A DNA stretch of 46,251 bases. Source: a virus. The notes beneath the pieces are model-generated. The model was given only the letters and a program-made list of their open reading frames with translations, was not told the origin of the DNA and made no database searches. Each line of letters starts with the position of its first letter. The first letter of the stretch is position 1. Location: IMG/VR virus record IMGVR_UViG_3300030616_000039, positions 1-46,251 of that record, one strand, 5' to 3'. The position numbers were made by a program, and so were the translations under genes. Below are positions 10,020 through 19,019 of the stretch, piece after piece.

Positions 10020-10168
10020 CCTTTCAGGACAGCTTTAAGGATAAGGATAATAGTATGTAAAATACCATTATTTTTAACCTTATCATTCGGTATAAGTGCA
10101 ATGGCTTCACTAATAGCAAGCCCAGCAGCTAATACACCTAAGAGAAGTTTTGTCTGTTCAGGTGTCAT
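10010..10168 (-). CDS. Small membrane protein, holin-like (52 aa)
   Basis: A 52-residue gene whose ATG at 10168 overlaps the TAA of the preceding gene (TAATG). After a short N-terminus (MTPEQTK) come two apolar stretches, LLLGVLAAGLAISEAIALI and, after a polar PNDKVKNN turn, ILHTIILILKAVL, ending in a basic GKK. Two short membrane segments with a basic tail suit a small holin-like or membrane-associated protein. Position beside another single-span membrane protein (10461-10721) makes lysis a reasonable guess. Its last codons form a slippery heptamer before the stop, so a longer frameshifted product is likely (see 9985-10019). Confidence 0.7.
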   Translation of the reverse strand: MTPEQTKLLLGVLAAGLAISEAIALIPNDKVKNNGILHTIILILKAVLKGKK

Positions 10169-10449
10169 TATGAACGAGATATTTGATAAGCAACAATACC
10201 AGTATCATCGCCCTTTTCAGAGACTTGGATATTGAGATTGTCGGCTTCACATACAGCAATAAGGTCTGCAATATCAGCAGTGCCTGCTTGTGTATGAAGA
10301 CTAACTGTAACTATATCAGTGGCCAGAAGACCAACGATAGGTATGTCAATGTCTGTAGCATCAACAGTTACTTCTCCATGTGCAATAAGGCGTGGGCCAT
10401 TAAGCTCACGGCCATCCTTACCAACTGGTTTTATATTGAAATCACTCAT
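10168..10449 (-). CDS. Hypothetical protein, possible virion decoration protein (93 aa)
   Basis: A 93-residue protein starting at ATG 10449, with AAGGAGGAATC just upstream. It is rich in Asp, Ile, Val, Thr and Ala with alternating apolar residues (VTVDATDIDIPIVGLLATD), so mostly beta strand, and has no membrane segment. The end overlaps the next start as TAATG. It lies between a coiled-coil membrane protein and a small membrane protein. No family recognised; a small structural or tail-associated protein is only a guess. Confidence 0.65.
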   Translation of the reverse strand: MSDFNIKPVGKDGRELNGPRLIAHGEVTVDATDIDIPIVGLLATDIVTVSLHTQAGTADIADLIAVCEADNLNIQVSEKGDDTGIVAYQISRS

Positions 10450-10460
10450 ATGATTCCTCC

Positions 10461-10721
10461 TTATTTTTCTAGCTTTGTAAGCCTGGTTTGATTATTTCTC
10501 ACTTCAATCCAGAGCTCCTTATGAGCATCCGTATTGAGCTTGAAATCCTCTTTTGTCACGTAATATTTTAGCATATCTTCCTTAAAATCAGTCACCTTCT
10601 TCTCAAGCTCATCTATCTTGTCCACAATAGAGCGTTTAAAAGACCAGGCAATAAAAGAAATTACCCCTCCTATGAGAGCTAATATGCTTCCTGAAACTAT
10701 AGCTATTGTCAGTGGTGTCAT
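10461..10721 (-). CDS. Single-span membrane protein with coiled coil, holin/spanin-like (86 aa)
   Basis: The start is chosen at ATG 10721, 5 nt after the stop of the previous gene, with GGGATAGGAAA upstream; a longer in-frame version would extend back into the preceding gene. Residues 4-28 are one apolar segment (LTIAIVSGSILALIGGVISF), then a basic stop-transfer (KRS), then a heptad-like coiled coil (VDKIDELEKKVTDFKEDML) to the end. An N-terminal anchor with a coiled-coil tail is common in small phage lysis or virion-anchoring proteins. Which of these it is cannot be told; the neighbouring 52-residue membrane gene supports a lysis group. Confidence 0.65.
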   Translation of the reverse strand: MTPLTIAIVSGSILALIGGVISFIAWSFKRSIVDKIDELEKKVTDFKEDMLKYYVTKEDFKLNTDAHKELWIEVRNNQTRLTKLEK

Positions 10722-10725
10722 TTTC

Positions 10726-11115
10726 CTATCCCAATATTCCATCAATAAAATCATAATCAGCCTGGGTAATATCCCCTGCATCCTTCAAAACACCAAGCCT
10801 TTGTCTTGCAAAATCATGGTTAAAGTTATCAAGTGCAACAATAAACGCCAGGTCTATAGCATCTACGAGCCTGGGAAATTGTGTAGTGGGCTCAGCGCCA
10901 CTAAATATTTCAGACATTATTGTGGTCCTTGACTTCAGGTCAGTCTTCAAATCCCCCTTGACGAAAGTTGTATCATTCCATGTATAGTCATAATTATCAT
11001 CAAAGTTAAAATTATATTCTACTAGCTCCTCAGTCTCAGTATCAATATCAAAGGAGCAAAACCCAGTCCTCTTAAGTATTTTGGTTGTTTTATCAATTAC
11101 ATTATTTCGTGTCAT
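10726..11115 (-). CDS. Hypothetical tail-region protein (129 aa)
   Basis: ATG 11115 overlaps the TGA of the upstream fibre-like gene by 4 nt (ATGA), which fixes the start (MTRNNVIDK). The protein is acidic in the middle (DIDTETEELVEYNFNFDDNY) and ends in a helical part (RLGVLKDAGDITQADYDFIDG). The C-terminal 'LKDAGDIT..DYD.I' pattern is typical of small phage proteins lying after tail fibres, but no function is known to me. Tight coupling to the fibre gene suggests co-production. Confidence 0.7.
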   Translation of the reverse strand: MTRNNVIDKTTKILKRTGFCSFDIDTETEELVEYNFNFDDNYDYTWNDTTFVKGDLKTDLKSRTTIMSEIFSGAEPTTQFPRLVDAIDLAFIVALDNFNHDFARQRLGVLKDAGDITQADYDFIDGILG

Positions 11116-11954
11116 AAGAACTCCCAGTAACCTATTACTTTCATAGTGCAAGTTTCCAATGCATTGTTGACTTTGTATTCAATTACTTGGCTATCATCTG
11201 TTTCTGTTATAGACTCAATGATCGCTCTATAGTATCCTTGATTCCTATGCTGACAGTCAGCAGAAGAGCCCTTCTTTCTCCAGTCTAGCTTAAAAACTGC
11301 GCCTGTTCTTACACAAAAACCCGACAAATACATCAAGGTAGAAGTTCCTGGCACAAATGAACTACAATCAACATCGGCATAACTGGTGCTACTCCCACCA
11401 GATAGAACCGTCTGATTCTGATCATAAGTATATTTCCTCTCTTTACCAGTGCCAAAACAATAAAATAATAAAATATCACTAGCAGAGTCATTCCTAAAAG
11501 AGCCAATCCTTCTCTTCTTTGTGAAGCCACTTGGCATATAAGGAGAAGTACTGGAGGTAGACAATAATCCTGAGGTAGTATCAGTAGTGGGGTTATATAT
11601 AATCCAGACATAATACCAGGTATCACCGGCCTCAGAGCCCTGGTCCAGGCCATTCTCTCCACTTGTTGTTAAGGCAACATTTTGAGAGGAGGCAAGAGAT
11701 ATATTCTGAGAATCATCCTCATCCCTGCAGGAGCCAATATTTATTTTTATTGTAGCTGCATCAACATACTCAAGTATTAAACCATCAATATAGCCTGCAG
11801 GCTTTCTCGCCAGGACCTCTCCAGAGAGTTGACTTTCTGCACCTGTATCATCCTTTAGATAAAGCGTCTTATCGGTCTTGGCATATATCTTAACCTTACC
11901 TGATGCAGGCGTGTCTGGGGATGCTGATTGATTATTAAGTATAATCTGGCTCAT
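11112..11954 (-). CDS. Tail fibre-like protein (280 aa)
   Basis: The N-terminus (MSQIILNNQSASPDTPASGK, then a Val/Lys/Tyr strand, LYLKDDTG near residue 36 and a Glu/Ser/Leu turn) is the beta-hairpin signature found at the start of many phage tail-fibre and receptor-binding proteins. The central part has a Trp/Tyr-rich strand (WYYVWIIYNPTTDTTSG near residue 112) followed by PYMPSGFTKKRRIGSFRND, a block that recurs in podovirus fibre proteins. The C-terminus has four Cys (DCSS, GFCVRTG, ADCQHRN, ETCTMK). It overlaps its neighbours by 4 nt on both sides. Receptor binding is inferred. Confidence 0.75.
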   Translation of the reverse strand: MSQIILNNQSASPDTPASGKVKIYAKTDKTLYLKDDTGAESQLSGEVLARKPAGYIDGLILEYVDAATIKINIGSCRDEDDSQNISLASSQNVALTTSGENGLDQGSEAGDTWYYVWIIYNPTTDTTSGLLSTSSTSPYMPSGFTKKRRIGSFRNDSASDILLFYCFGTGKERKYTYDQNQTVLSGGSSTSYADVDCSSFVPGTSTLMYLSGFCVRTGAVFKLDWRKKGSSADCQHRNQGYYRAIIESITETDDSQVIEYKVNNALETCTMKVIGYWEFL

Positions 11955-12112
11955 AATACCTCCAAAAATCCTTCAATACTGAGCGCCACCCCATCGACTA
12001 CCTCTAGGTAGTCTGAGACAATATAGCTGGTTTCCGCTGCTATAAAAGTACTTGCAGCACCGCCATTGTAAGTGCCCCAAGTTGTGACCCACATTTTTAA
12101 CTTATTATACAT
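11951..12112 (-). CDS. Short tail-region protein (53 aa)
   Basis: A 53-residue gene. It starts at ATG 12112 inside the end of the previous gene (8-nt overlap) and stops with ATGA overlapping the fibre gene at 11954. The sequence opens MYNKLKMWVTTWGTYNGGAA and ends EGFLEVL, with alternating apolar residues. Upstream and downstream overlaps, and an in-frame run without stops, support translation. Its last codons (TTT TTG GAG GTA TTA) carry the TTGGAGG ribosome site of the next gene. Function unknown. Confidence 0.65.
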   Translation of the reverse strand: MYNKLKMWVTTWGTYNGGAASTFIAAETSYIVSDYLEVVDGVALSIEGFLEVL

Positions 12113-12377
12113 TGCTTTTCCCTAAACACCCAAATATCATAGTAGTCGGCAAAGTAGTACCGGCACTGTTAATTTGCTTAAAAGCAACAGGGTGCCACCC
12201 TTTATCATATGGCACAATAATAGCAGAGTCATTCTCAAGTGGAATAATCTCCAAAACACCGGATGCACCCAGGTAAAGAGCATCATAAAGTTTTTCCTGG
12301 TCAAACACAATCTGCTCCTTCTTAATCGCCCTGCCTTCAGTATCTAATTTTCTTAAGGTCATCTCAAGTCCTGTCAT
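12105..12377 (-). CDS. Hypothetical tail-region protein (90 aa)
   Basis: A 90-residue protein from ATG 12377, 14 nt inside the end of the preceding DUF4376-like gene. Mixed alpha/beta composition (KKEQIVFDQEKLYDALYLGA, then ENDSAIIVPYDKGWHPVAFK). One Cys near the end. No membrane segment. No family recognised; it lies in a tightly overlapping run of tail and fibre genes, so a tail or fibre accessory role is likely but unproven. Confidence 0.65.
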   Translation of the reverse strand: MTGLEMTLRKLDTEGRAIKKEQIVFDQEKLYDALYLGASGVLEIIPLENDSAIIVPYDKGWHPVAFKQINSAGTTLPTTMIFGCLGKSNV

Positions 12378-12900
12378 CCACTATGGCATTTACAGCAGCA
12401 ATGTCAGCACAAGCATCAACTTGAACTTTAAGAGTAAGACCACTTGCAACATACCCATACTTAACATCATATCCAGCCTGGTACATAGCTTCTAAAGTAG
12501 CAGCATCAGCAATACCATAAGCTTCATCATTTTTAGTTGGTACATTTAAAGGCCATTCTCCAGGTAATATTTTTCCAGCATTTAACCTGGTGTATAAGCT
12601 GTTCCAGTTTGATTGGCTGTGATCACTTAAAGAAAACTCTTTTGAATCATAAGTAAAACCATTATAAATAAGCTGTTCAGTTTTAGCATCTATAGCAGTT
12701 TTTTTAACCACCTTTGCATCATCTAAATCACTCCATAAAGTATCAAGATATGCTAATGTTGGCTCTGTTGGCGATATAATATCCCACCTTGCGATATAAA
12801 CACCTGCACCATCATTTTGTAATAATACCTCACCACTGACAGGATGGAAATCTACTTCCCTTCCTACATACACCTCAATAGCTTTTAAATAATTTGTCAT
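12364..12900 (-). CDS. Tail-fibre accessory protein with DUF4376-like end (178 aa)
   Basis: The C-terminal 100 residues follow the pattern of the phage DUF4376 domain: KTEQLIYNGFTYDSKEFSLS, then QSNWNSLYTRLNAG near residue 97, a Trp-Pro pair, and a closing ADIAAVNAIVDDRT. The N-terminal 60 residues are a separate beta-rich part (YVGREVDFHPVSGEVLLQND). DUF4376 domains occur in small proteins beside tail fibres, often read as fibre assembly or end-cap proteins. It lies directly after the C1q-like fibre gene with no spacing. Family call is from memory of the pattern. Confidence 0.7.
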   Translation of the reverse strand: MTNYLKAIEVYVGREVDFHPVSGEVLLQNDGAGVYIARWDIISPTEPTLAYLDTLWSDLDDAKVVKKTAIDAKTEQLIYNGFTYDSKEFSLSDHSQSNWNSLYTRLNAGKILPGEWPLNVPTKNDEAYGIADAATLEAMYQAGYDVKYGYVASGLTLKVQVDACADIAAVNAIVDDRT

Positions 12901-12901
12901 A

Positions 12902-14173
12902 TTAACCTACCTTACTAATTGAAAATCTTGTATTATTAGCTGCTAAATTACGAGCGACAGTATCACCATTATATGCTCTGAAATCTATTGTATCATTTTT
13001 AGCAAGTTCTAAAATAGTTGATATATAATTTGTCTGATAAGATGCTGATGAAGATGTTGTGTTTGTAGCTGTAACCACTGAAACAGCATTTTTTCTAATA
13101 TATATCTCAATATATTTAGCATCTGCATAAGCGGCAAAATATGCACCAACAGCTATATTATAAAATCCAGCTTCTGAAGCAGTAAATGTCCATGGTGATG
13201 ATGTGGTGTATTCACTATATATATCAAATATTTCTGAATTAAACTCTACCACCTCAAATGCACCTGCAGAAACAGACTGCACTCCTGACAACGTAGCACT
13301 TGCCCTAGCAGTGTTTCTATTATACCAAAAAGTTATTTTCCAGCTTGTACCGTCACACCTAACTCTTAGTCCTTCATATTGAGTTACTAATGTTACTGTT
13401 GCAAGTCCATCTATAGTCTCAGCATCTTCCCCATCAATTACTGTATTACCGACACCAGAATCAACCATAAAAACTTCAATAACTCTATTTGTATTATCTG
13501 CTGCTGTTGGTAATGTTACTGTTTTATCAGTAGCACCAGCAGTCATTAAAATAACCTCTATTCCATCACCATCAGTGATAGTATAATTTGCTGACTTTGC
13601 GGATACTGTACCCCTCGCACCGCCACCGCCAGCATGGCTATGAAGTGTAGTCTCACTGCCATCAGTAAGTTCTTCAAGTTCTGCTCCAGTAGCAGTTGTA
13701 TCACTGTGAGAAGCAATAGTATGAGCAGAAGGGGTTCTTGGGTCTGAGCTATCATCTAATGTAGCATCACTGACCTTGGCATTAAGATTAGCCAGGGTGT
13801 CTGCACTGTGCTCGGCTCCGCCCAGATTGTGAGCAGTAGGAGTCCTGGCGTCTGAGAGCCTGGAGTCACCAGTATCAATCAGTGTAGCATCTGAGACTTT
13901 AGAATTAAGATTAGCCAGGGTATCGGCATTATGCTCAGCACCAGCTAAGTTATGTGCCTGGGGAGCATTAGCCCCTGTGACATCTGCGCCATCAGCAACA
14001 TTAATAATAGTCCTAACATTTGCAGCCGAGAGAGCTCCTATATTAGCAGACCCCACTCTACCTATAAGTTGATTAGCAGCCAAGGCCACTACAACCGGTG
14101 TATCCGCTGCTGCCACAGATGCTAAAATTGCGTGTTGTACGTTCCAGTCAGCTTTTATAATATGGTCAGCCAT
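12902..14173 (-). CDS. Tail fibre with duplicated repeat and C1q/TNF-like C-terminal domain (423 aa)
   Basis: Residues about 65-165 hold two near-identical units (AHNLAGAEHNADTLANLN and AHNLGGAEHSADTLANLN, each followed by KVSDATL and a DSRLSDARTP-type turn), the type of repeat found in trimeric fibre shafts. A Gly-rich hinge (HAGGGGARG) follows near residue 178. The last 130 residues look like a C1q/TNF-like jelly roll: VSAGAFEVVEFNSEIFDIYS, TFTASEAGFYNIAVGAYF and a closing strand RFSISKVG. Such domains trimerise and often bind receptors. The ATG overlaps the preceding stop by 1 nt. A receptor-binding fibre is likely. Confidence 0.75.
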   Translation of the reverse strand: MADHIIKADWNVQHAILASVAAADTPVVVALAANQLIGRVGSANIGALSAANVRTIINVADGADVTGANAPQAHNLAGAEHNADTLANLNSKVSDATLIDTGDSRLSDARTPTAHNLGGAEHSADTLANLNAKVSDATLDDSSDPRTPSAHTIASHSDTTATGAELEELTDGSETTLHSHAGGGGARGTVSAKSANYTITDGDGIEVILMTAGATDKTVTLPTAADNTNRVIEVFMVDSGVGNTVIDGEDAETIDGLATVTLVTQYEGLRVRCDGTSWKITFWYNRNTARASATLSGVQSVSAGAFEVVEFNSEIFDIYSEYTTSSPWTFTASEAGFYNIAVGAYFAAYADAKYIEIYIRKNAVSVVTATNTTSSSASYQTNYISTILELAKNDTIDFRAYNGDTVARNLAANNTRFSISKVG

Positions 14174-14619
14174 TATGCTGCCTCCTGTAAAGTCGTAGTT
14201 ATTCTGCCATCATCATCTGCTGCAATTAAATAAGTCACATTATTAACAGATGATAAAAGTAAATCTTCGGCCAGGGTGCCAGTATCTGTAGTAGCGAGCC
14301 TGCCGTCATTGTCTATAGTTATCTCCCAGACATTAGAATCTGGAGACTCTATAAATAAGGATACCGCAGGCCCCCTGGTGGCAACCTGAGTATAAAGAGC
14401 GCCACTATCTCTTACGCCAACTTTCCAAAGCGTAGTATCTGGAGATGCAAGCACCACAAAAAATACATTATCAGCTGCACTTAGCGTAGTCTGTACAGAT
14501 GCAAACTCAGTAATAAGCTCCTGGCGCAGCTTGGTAAATGCTCGCCTGAGGATGTCTAAATTAATGGTGTCAGCATCTTTATGAAAGGTCAACTCAAGTT
14601 CTTCATCTGATATTGTCAT
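14173..14619 (-). CDS. Fibre or tail accessory protein (148 aa)
   Basis: A 148-residue acidic protein with a helical start (NLDILRRAFTKLRQELITEF) and two beta-type repeats around Trp: LWKVGVRDSGALYTQ and VWEITIDNDGRLATTD, each preceded by SPD. That repeat pattern is found in tail-associated structural proteins. Start at ATG 14619, 4 nt inside the end of the 1,467-residue tail gene; its stop touches the start of the C1q-like fibre. A linker between tail body and fibre is a reasonable inference, not shown. Confidence 0.7.
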   Translation of the reverse strand: MTISDEELELTFHKDADTINLDILRRAFTKLRQELITEFASVQTTLSAADNVFFVVLASPDTTLWKVGVRDSGALYTQVATRGPAVSLFIESPDSNVWEITIDNDGRLATTDTGTLAEDLLLSSVNNVTYLIAADDDGRITTTLQEAA

Positions 14620-17600
14620 TTCTCAAATCCTCTTAAGAACTCAAAGCCTAGTAGTATTTCATCAATAGAGATAGCTTCCTGGTCTACAGCTCCACCAGTA
14701 AGTTTAACAATAATTCTATTAGCAAAAGCCGGTCCTAAAATTACACCAACAGATTCTTCCTGGGGCCCGACATCTCTATGAGTCATTTCAGCTACAGTCT
14801 CCACACCATCAATATCAAGTGTCACTGTGAAATCATCAGTATTTTCACCAAAAACCTTAATAACCTTATATATCTTGCGCAGTAAATCATTGTCAACGTT
14901 AAAGGCTTTTGTCCAAATTGTGTAAGTTATGGCATTGCCATTGTCATTTAGGCTGGAGCTAACTTTATAAATGAGCCCGGAATAGTCAGTCTTGAGCTCA
15001 ATATTATCCTTAGAGATAACATCTTTGGCCTCAATTCTATGGAAAATAGGGTCATTATATGAGCGCTCTTTAAAGAAGTTCTTCTGGACATCATAGACGA
15101 TAGTCCAATTATTAGTAGTCTGAGCTGCTCCTGCTATTTTCTTAGGTACGTAGAAAAGAATCTCCTGGTTATCTTTATCAACATAAGAAAAGGCATTATC
15201 AATACAATTATCAAAATCAATAGACTCATCATTATTTGTATCAAACAAATCCTCAAGTGAGCCGGTCCTGACCATCTCAACGTGAGGGCCCCTGGCTTGG
15301 AAAATACCGGCTTTATTCATAAAATAAACTACATCATTATAGGCTGTTATTGTCCTGGCATAAGGCGTACCAATCTTAAGCGAAACATCAATTAGCTGGC
15401 CAGTTGGCACATCACCCAAAATACCATAAATCCTGGACTCTTTAAAAAGAAACAAATAGTCCTTGACTGAAATACCTCCGACAAGACTATCACCATCCCC
15501 GGACTCAATCGCTCTTAGATTAGAGGGAGGCAGGGCTTCGGCATTATCCAGGTCAGAATAGTGCAGGACATTTGAGTTAATTTCATTTGTTTTATTTACC
15601 AGGACCAGTCGGTTCTTATGAACTACCAGGTCTTTACAAGGATATTCTGCAATATTTCCCCTGGTAAACGGATTATAAGTCAAGGTCTGTTGGTTATCCT
15701 CATATACATTTTCAGCATAAGGCTTTACAGCAGGATTATAAAACCACAAGTCATCGTCATCCTTCTCCATTTTAGCCAGGAATACTGGCTCTGTAAAAGC
15801 ATTAGCTGATGGCTTATTTACGTAATTTGGCCCAGTGCCATTATCAGTAAAATTAAGTGCTGAGCCACCTTGGGTAGTTGATATTTGAAAAGTATTGGCA
15901 GCTGAGCTTACAACATAATAATCTGTCCTGGCTGATATTTCAGCTGGAAGAGCATTATCTGTGACAAACTGAACAACATCATCATCAGAAAATCCATGTC
16001 CAGTTAAATTAACAATATCAGTAGACTGATCAAAAGAGCCCACAGTCTGAAAATTAGGGTCTTTCTGAGCCCGATACACCTCAATCTCACTTATGGTTGA
16101 CGTTGCATAAAGCTGTACTCCAGTTGCACTTAAAAGGTCAAGGTCAGATATAATAAGCTTCACATCCTGGGGGTCTGCGCCCAAATCTGGAATAGTTATC
16201 TCTTCAGAAGCAGGAGACAAATCAGTCGTACTATCATCCAAGAACTTAAAAGCTGTGTAATACTTAAGAACAGTACCTTTTTCAAGATCAGATGGAGTAC
16301 CTAAATCATCATTATCCATAGTAACAGGCGGAGTTTTAGGTGTGCCAAGTGGCTTAATCTGGTCAATCTCTGTTATGGAAATATCCTGTATCTGTTTGAG
16401 AATATGAAAAAGAAGATTAGAATTATATGTTGGAATATTCTGGACATCTGCATCACTCTGCTCATTTATACCACTACTCCATAACCAATTAGTGCTGGAC
16501 CTGTAATAATCAACTCCACCAATCTCTTTGTGTAGCCAAAATCTATCCTGAGAATCGCCCTGTATAAGCAGCCTGCTGTCAGAATCCAATGTGTTGGCTT
16601 CTTCGACAGTGTCAAAATCAGCAAGATTGAGTTTCACATATATGCCATCGTCTGATGCGTTGTCGGTCTCAGCTCCATAATAAATACTCTCATCACCAAT
16701 TTGTACAGGAGCTAAATTAGCTAAATCCGTAAGAAGCTCATTTAGAATAAGCATAAACTTCCAGGTAAAAAAACCGATTTCTCTAGTTAAAAAATTACCA
16801 CTAAAATCAAGACCGACAAGTATCGGGTATTTTGATACAGTTACAGATGTAAAATATGTGCTATCCTCAGTACTATCAAAAAGAAAATGGCTAGGCCCAA
16901 TAAGAAAACCAATTTTTGTTTGACCGAAAACCCAATGGTAGACATCCTTAAATATCATACTCTGAACATCCTGGGTAATACTGAAAGAGTTTAGCTCAAC
17001 ATTATCAGAAGGATTATAGCGATAAAGTTTGTCAGATGAGTTACAATAAACCCATAACTTATCATTTCTAGCCCAACACTTAACAGGATTCTCACCACTG
17101 GCACTAAGGTCAATTGCAGTACCAACAACTAGTGTGGATGCGTTAGCCTTATATACCTTATCTGTAATAACATCAGTGCCAAAGACCAGACCATCTACAC
17201 CAGCCATAGTCCAAAGGGCAGCAGTTGTAACGCCCAGGTCAGCCCATCCAATTATACTTCCATCTACAGTTGATATTTTTATAAAAGCATCAGTAGCACT
17301 ACCAAAAGACTGACGGTAAATGTTACCACCAACCCACAAATTGTCATTATAAAACATAAAAGAGTCTTCAACGGATATATAATTAGGATTGACGGAAACA
17401 GACTGCTCATGCTCAAGTCTATCCAAAAGTGTGCCAGTGTCGGGGTCAATTTTTAACCAAAAAAGTTTGTCATTTGCTGTATATGTAGGGTCTCGCCCCT
17501 GCACAAACGCCCATAAGTTAGTACCATCATAGGCAAGGGCATCATTTGTTGTTAAAAAAGAAGTTGAATTATAAGGTGCTGGCAAATAGTCAAGAATACT

Positions 17601-19019
17601 GATAGAATCCCAAGTACCGTCATCCATATCAACTGCAATCAAATGCCTTACTGTGGCAAACCAGGCAACACCGCCTGCTGCTACGCCACCACGTGAAGAT
17701 GATGTGTGTATGCTGGATATATCGAGCTCTAAATCAGAAGTTAAATCATCCTCATTTAATTTAGTAATATAAGAAGCTGCCAAAGTTGTGTTATGAAGCC
17801 AGATATGCCCATCATAATGGACAGCCTTATCCACCAAATTACCTGTGGTGCCTGGCACTGCGGAATCGAGATTGTTTAAATCCGTAGTCTCAACATACTT
17901 TGTGTTAAGATTCATCTCAGGATAATCGACTGAAAACTTGGGCTGCCTCCAGTCACTCTCGCTAGGTATCTCTTCAGTGTATAAATAAATCCCAGAACTA
18001 TCCACATCCAGGGAATATTGACTTTTACTAGATACATTGACCGGAGCCACCATGTCGGCAATATCACCAGTGGTTATCGGAGTATTAGCAAGAGAGGTAT
18101 CTAAGACCTCAATCCTGCCATCCTGGCACCAAATATAAATCTCATCATTATAAGTGCCAAAACTAATAACTTCACCAGCCGTAGCCATTGTCAGGGCCAC
18201 ATAATCCTGGGCTATAAACCTGTCATTAAACTTGACAATATAACACTCATCATTTGCTGCTTCATTTTTGCCATTGCTGAGTACAAAATAAGTATAGCCA
18301 ACAGTGGCATTACCAATACGCACACAATACCCAAAATTGAGCTGCCCTGGAACAGTCACTTCATTATCAAAATTAATAGCTATAAGACTGTCATAAATAG
18401 CCTTACCACTAAGATTGGCAGCTACATCTTCAATTACAATATCTTCCGATAAATCAGAGAAATCAGTGTAAGAGCGTATGAATATTGTGGCTCCAGCAAA
18501 AAATACAAATCTATTACCAGATATGACCCAGCCACCAGCACCAAATTGCTGGGAACTATACATATAGACATTGTGCTCAAGGTCATTAATAAATACTGTA
18601 TCCAGGTAAGAGACCATTTTAATATGTCTGCTGGTCTCAATGAGTTCGGTTGTAGTAGTGGGATTAAGAAGGACCCATACCTTGTCTGGGCCATCCTTGA
18701 CTTCGGCATAAACCTTTTTATTGGCCACAGCAAAAACATACTGCACACCAGCTAAATCAACAAAATGATAAAGGCCCTGAACTTTGTTAGAAAAATCAGT
18801 AAGAGCACTGTCTACGACAGGCTGTGAATTAGAGGAAGTAATAGAATTACTATCCTCAAGATCAGACCAATGGTCATATCCAAGTCTCCTCTCTAAGCGC
18901 CCCGAAATATCGGGGTCCATATTCCTAAGTCTGAGCAGAGATTCATCCGCAATTCGGGTAGCAACATCTTCCTGTTTAAAAATCCCTTTAAGAAAGGATG
19001 AAAAACGTTTGTACTTCAT
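14616..19019 (-). CDS. Tail stabilisation/nozzle-type protein with beta-propeller insert (1,467 aa)
   Basis: The N-terminus (ADESLLRLRNMDPDISGRLE near residue 24) and the C-terminal third (residues about 1120-1300: HKNRLVLVNKTNE, VLHYSDLDNAEALPPSNL, GDGDSLVGGISVKDYLFLFK, GIFQARGPHVEM) have the pattern of podovirus tail stabilisation or nozzle proteins (P22 gp10 / T7 gp12 role). Between about 390 and 720 there are several blades with the motif 'D.LWV' (HIWLHN, NLWAFVQG, NLWVGGN, KLWVYCN), indicating an inserted beta-propeller. Residues about 1010-1070 hold another small beta module (DDDVVQFVTDNALPAE). Much longer than the usual 600-800 residues. Overlaps the adaptor gene by 4 nt. Confidence 0.75.
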   Translation of the reverse strand: MKYKRFSSFLKGIFKQEDVATRIADESLLRLRNMDPDISGRLERRLGYDHWSDLEDSNSITSSNSQPVVDSALTDFSNKVQGLYHFVDLAGVQYVFAVANKKVYAEVKDGPDKVWVLLNPTTTTELIETSRHIKMVSYLDTVFINDLEHNVYMYSSQQFGAGGWVISGNRFVFFAGATIFIRSYTDFSDLSEDIVIEDVAANLSGKAIYDSLIAINFDNEVTVPGQLNFGYCVRIGNATVGYTYFVLSNGKNEAANDECYIVKFNDRFIAQDYVALTMATAGEVISFGTYNDEIYIWCQDGRIEVLDTSLANTPITTGDIADMVAPVNVSSKSQYSLDVDSSGIYLYTEEIPSESDWRQPKFSVDYPEMNLNTKYVETTDLNNLDSAVPGTTGNLVDKAVHYDGHIWLHNTTLAASYITKLNEDDLTSDLELDISSIHTSSSRGGVAAGGVAWFATVRHLIAVDMDDGTWDSISILDYLPAPYNSTSFLTTNDALAYDGTNLWAFVQGRDPTYTANDKLFWLKIDPDTGTLLDRLEHEQSVSVNPNYISVEDSFMFYNDNLWVGGNIYRQSFGSATDAFIKISTVDGSIIGWADLGVTTAALWTMAGVDGLVFGTDVITDKVYKANASTLVVGTAIDLSASGENPVKCWARNDKLWVYCNSSDKLYRYNPSDNVELNSFSITQDVQSMIFKDVYHWVFGQTKIGFLIGPSHFLFDSTEDSTYFTSVTVSKYPILVGLDFSGNFLTREIGFFTWKFMLILNELLTDLANLAPVQIGDESIYYGAETDNASDDGIYVKLNLADFDTVEEANTLDSDSRLLIQGDSQDRFWLHKEIGGVDYYRSSTNWLWSSGINEQSDADVQNIPTYNSNLLFHILKQIQDISITEIDQIKPLGTPKTPPVTMDNDDLGTPSDLEKGTVLKYYTAFKFLDDSTTDLSPASEEITIPDLGADPQDVKLIISDLDLLSATGVQLYATSTISEIEVYRAQKDPNFQTVGSFDQSTDIVNLTGHGFSDDDVVQFVTDNALPAEISARTDYYVVSSAANTFQISTTQGGSALNFTDNGTGPNYVNKPSANAFTEPVFLAKMEKDDDDLWFYNPAVKPYAENVYEDNQQTLTYNPFTRGNIAEYPCKDLVVHKNRLVLVNKTNEINSNVLHYSDLDNAEALPPSNLRAIESGDGDSLVGGISVKDYLFLFKESRIYGILGDVPTGQLIDVSLKIGTPYARTITAYNDVVYFMNKAGIFQARGPHVEMVRTGSLEDLFDTNNDESIDFDNCIDNAFSYVDKDNQEILFYVPKKIAGAAQTTNNWTIVYDVQKNFFKERSYNDPIFHRIEAKDVISKDNIELKTDYSGLIYKVSSSLNDNGNAITYTIWTKAFNVDNDLLRKIYKVIKVFGENTDDFTVTLDIDGVETVAEMTHRDVGPQEESVGVILGPAFANRIIVKLTGGAVDQEAISIDEILLGFEFLRGFEK

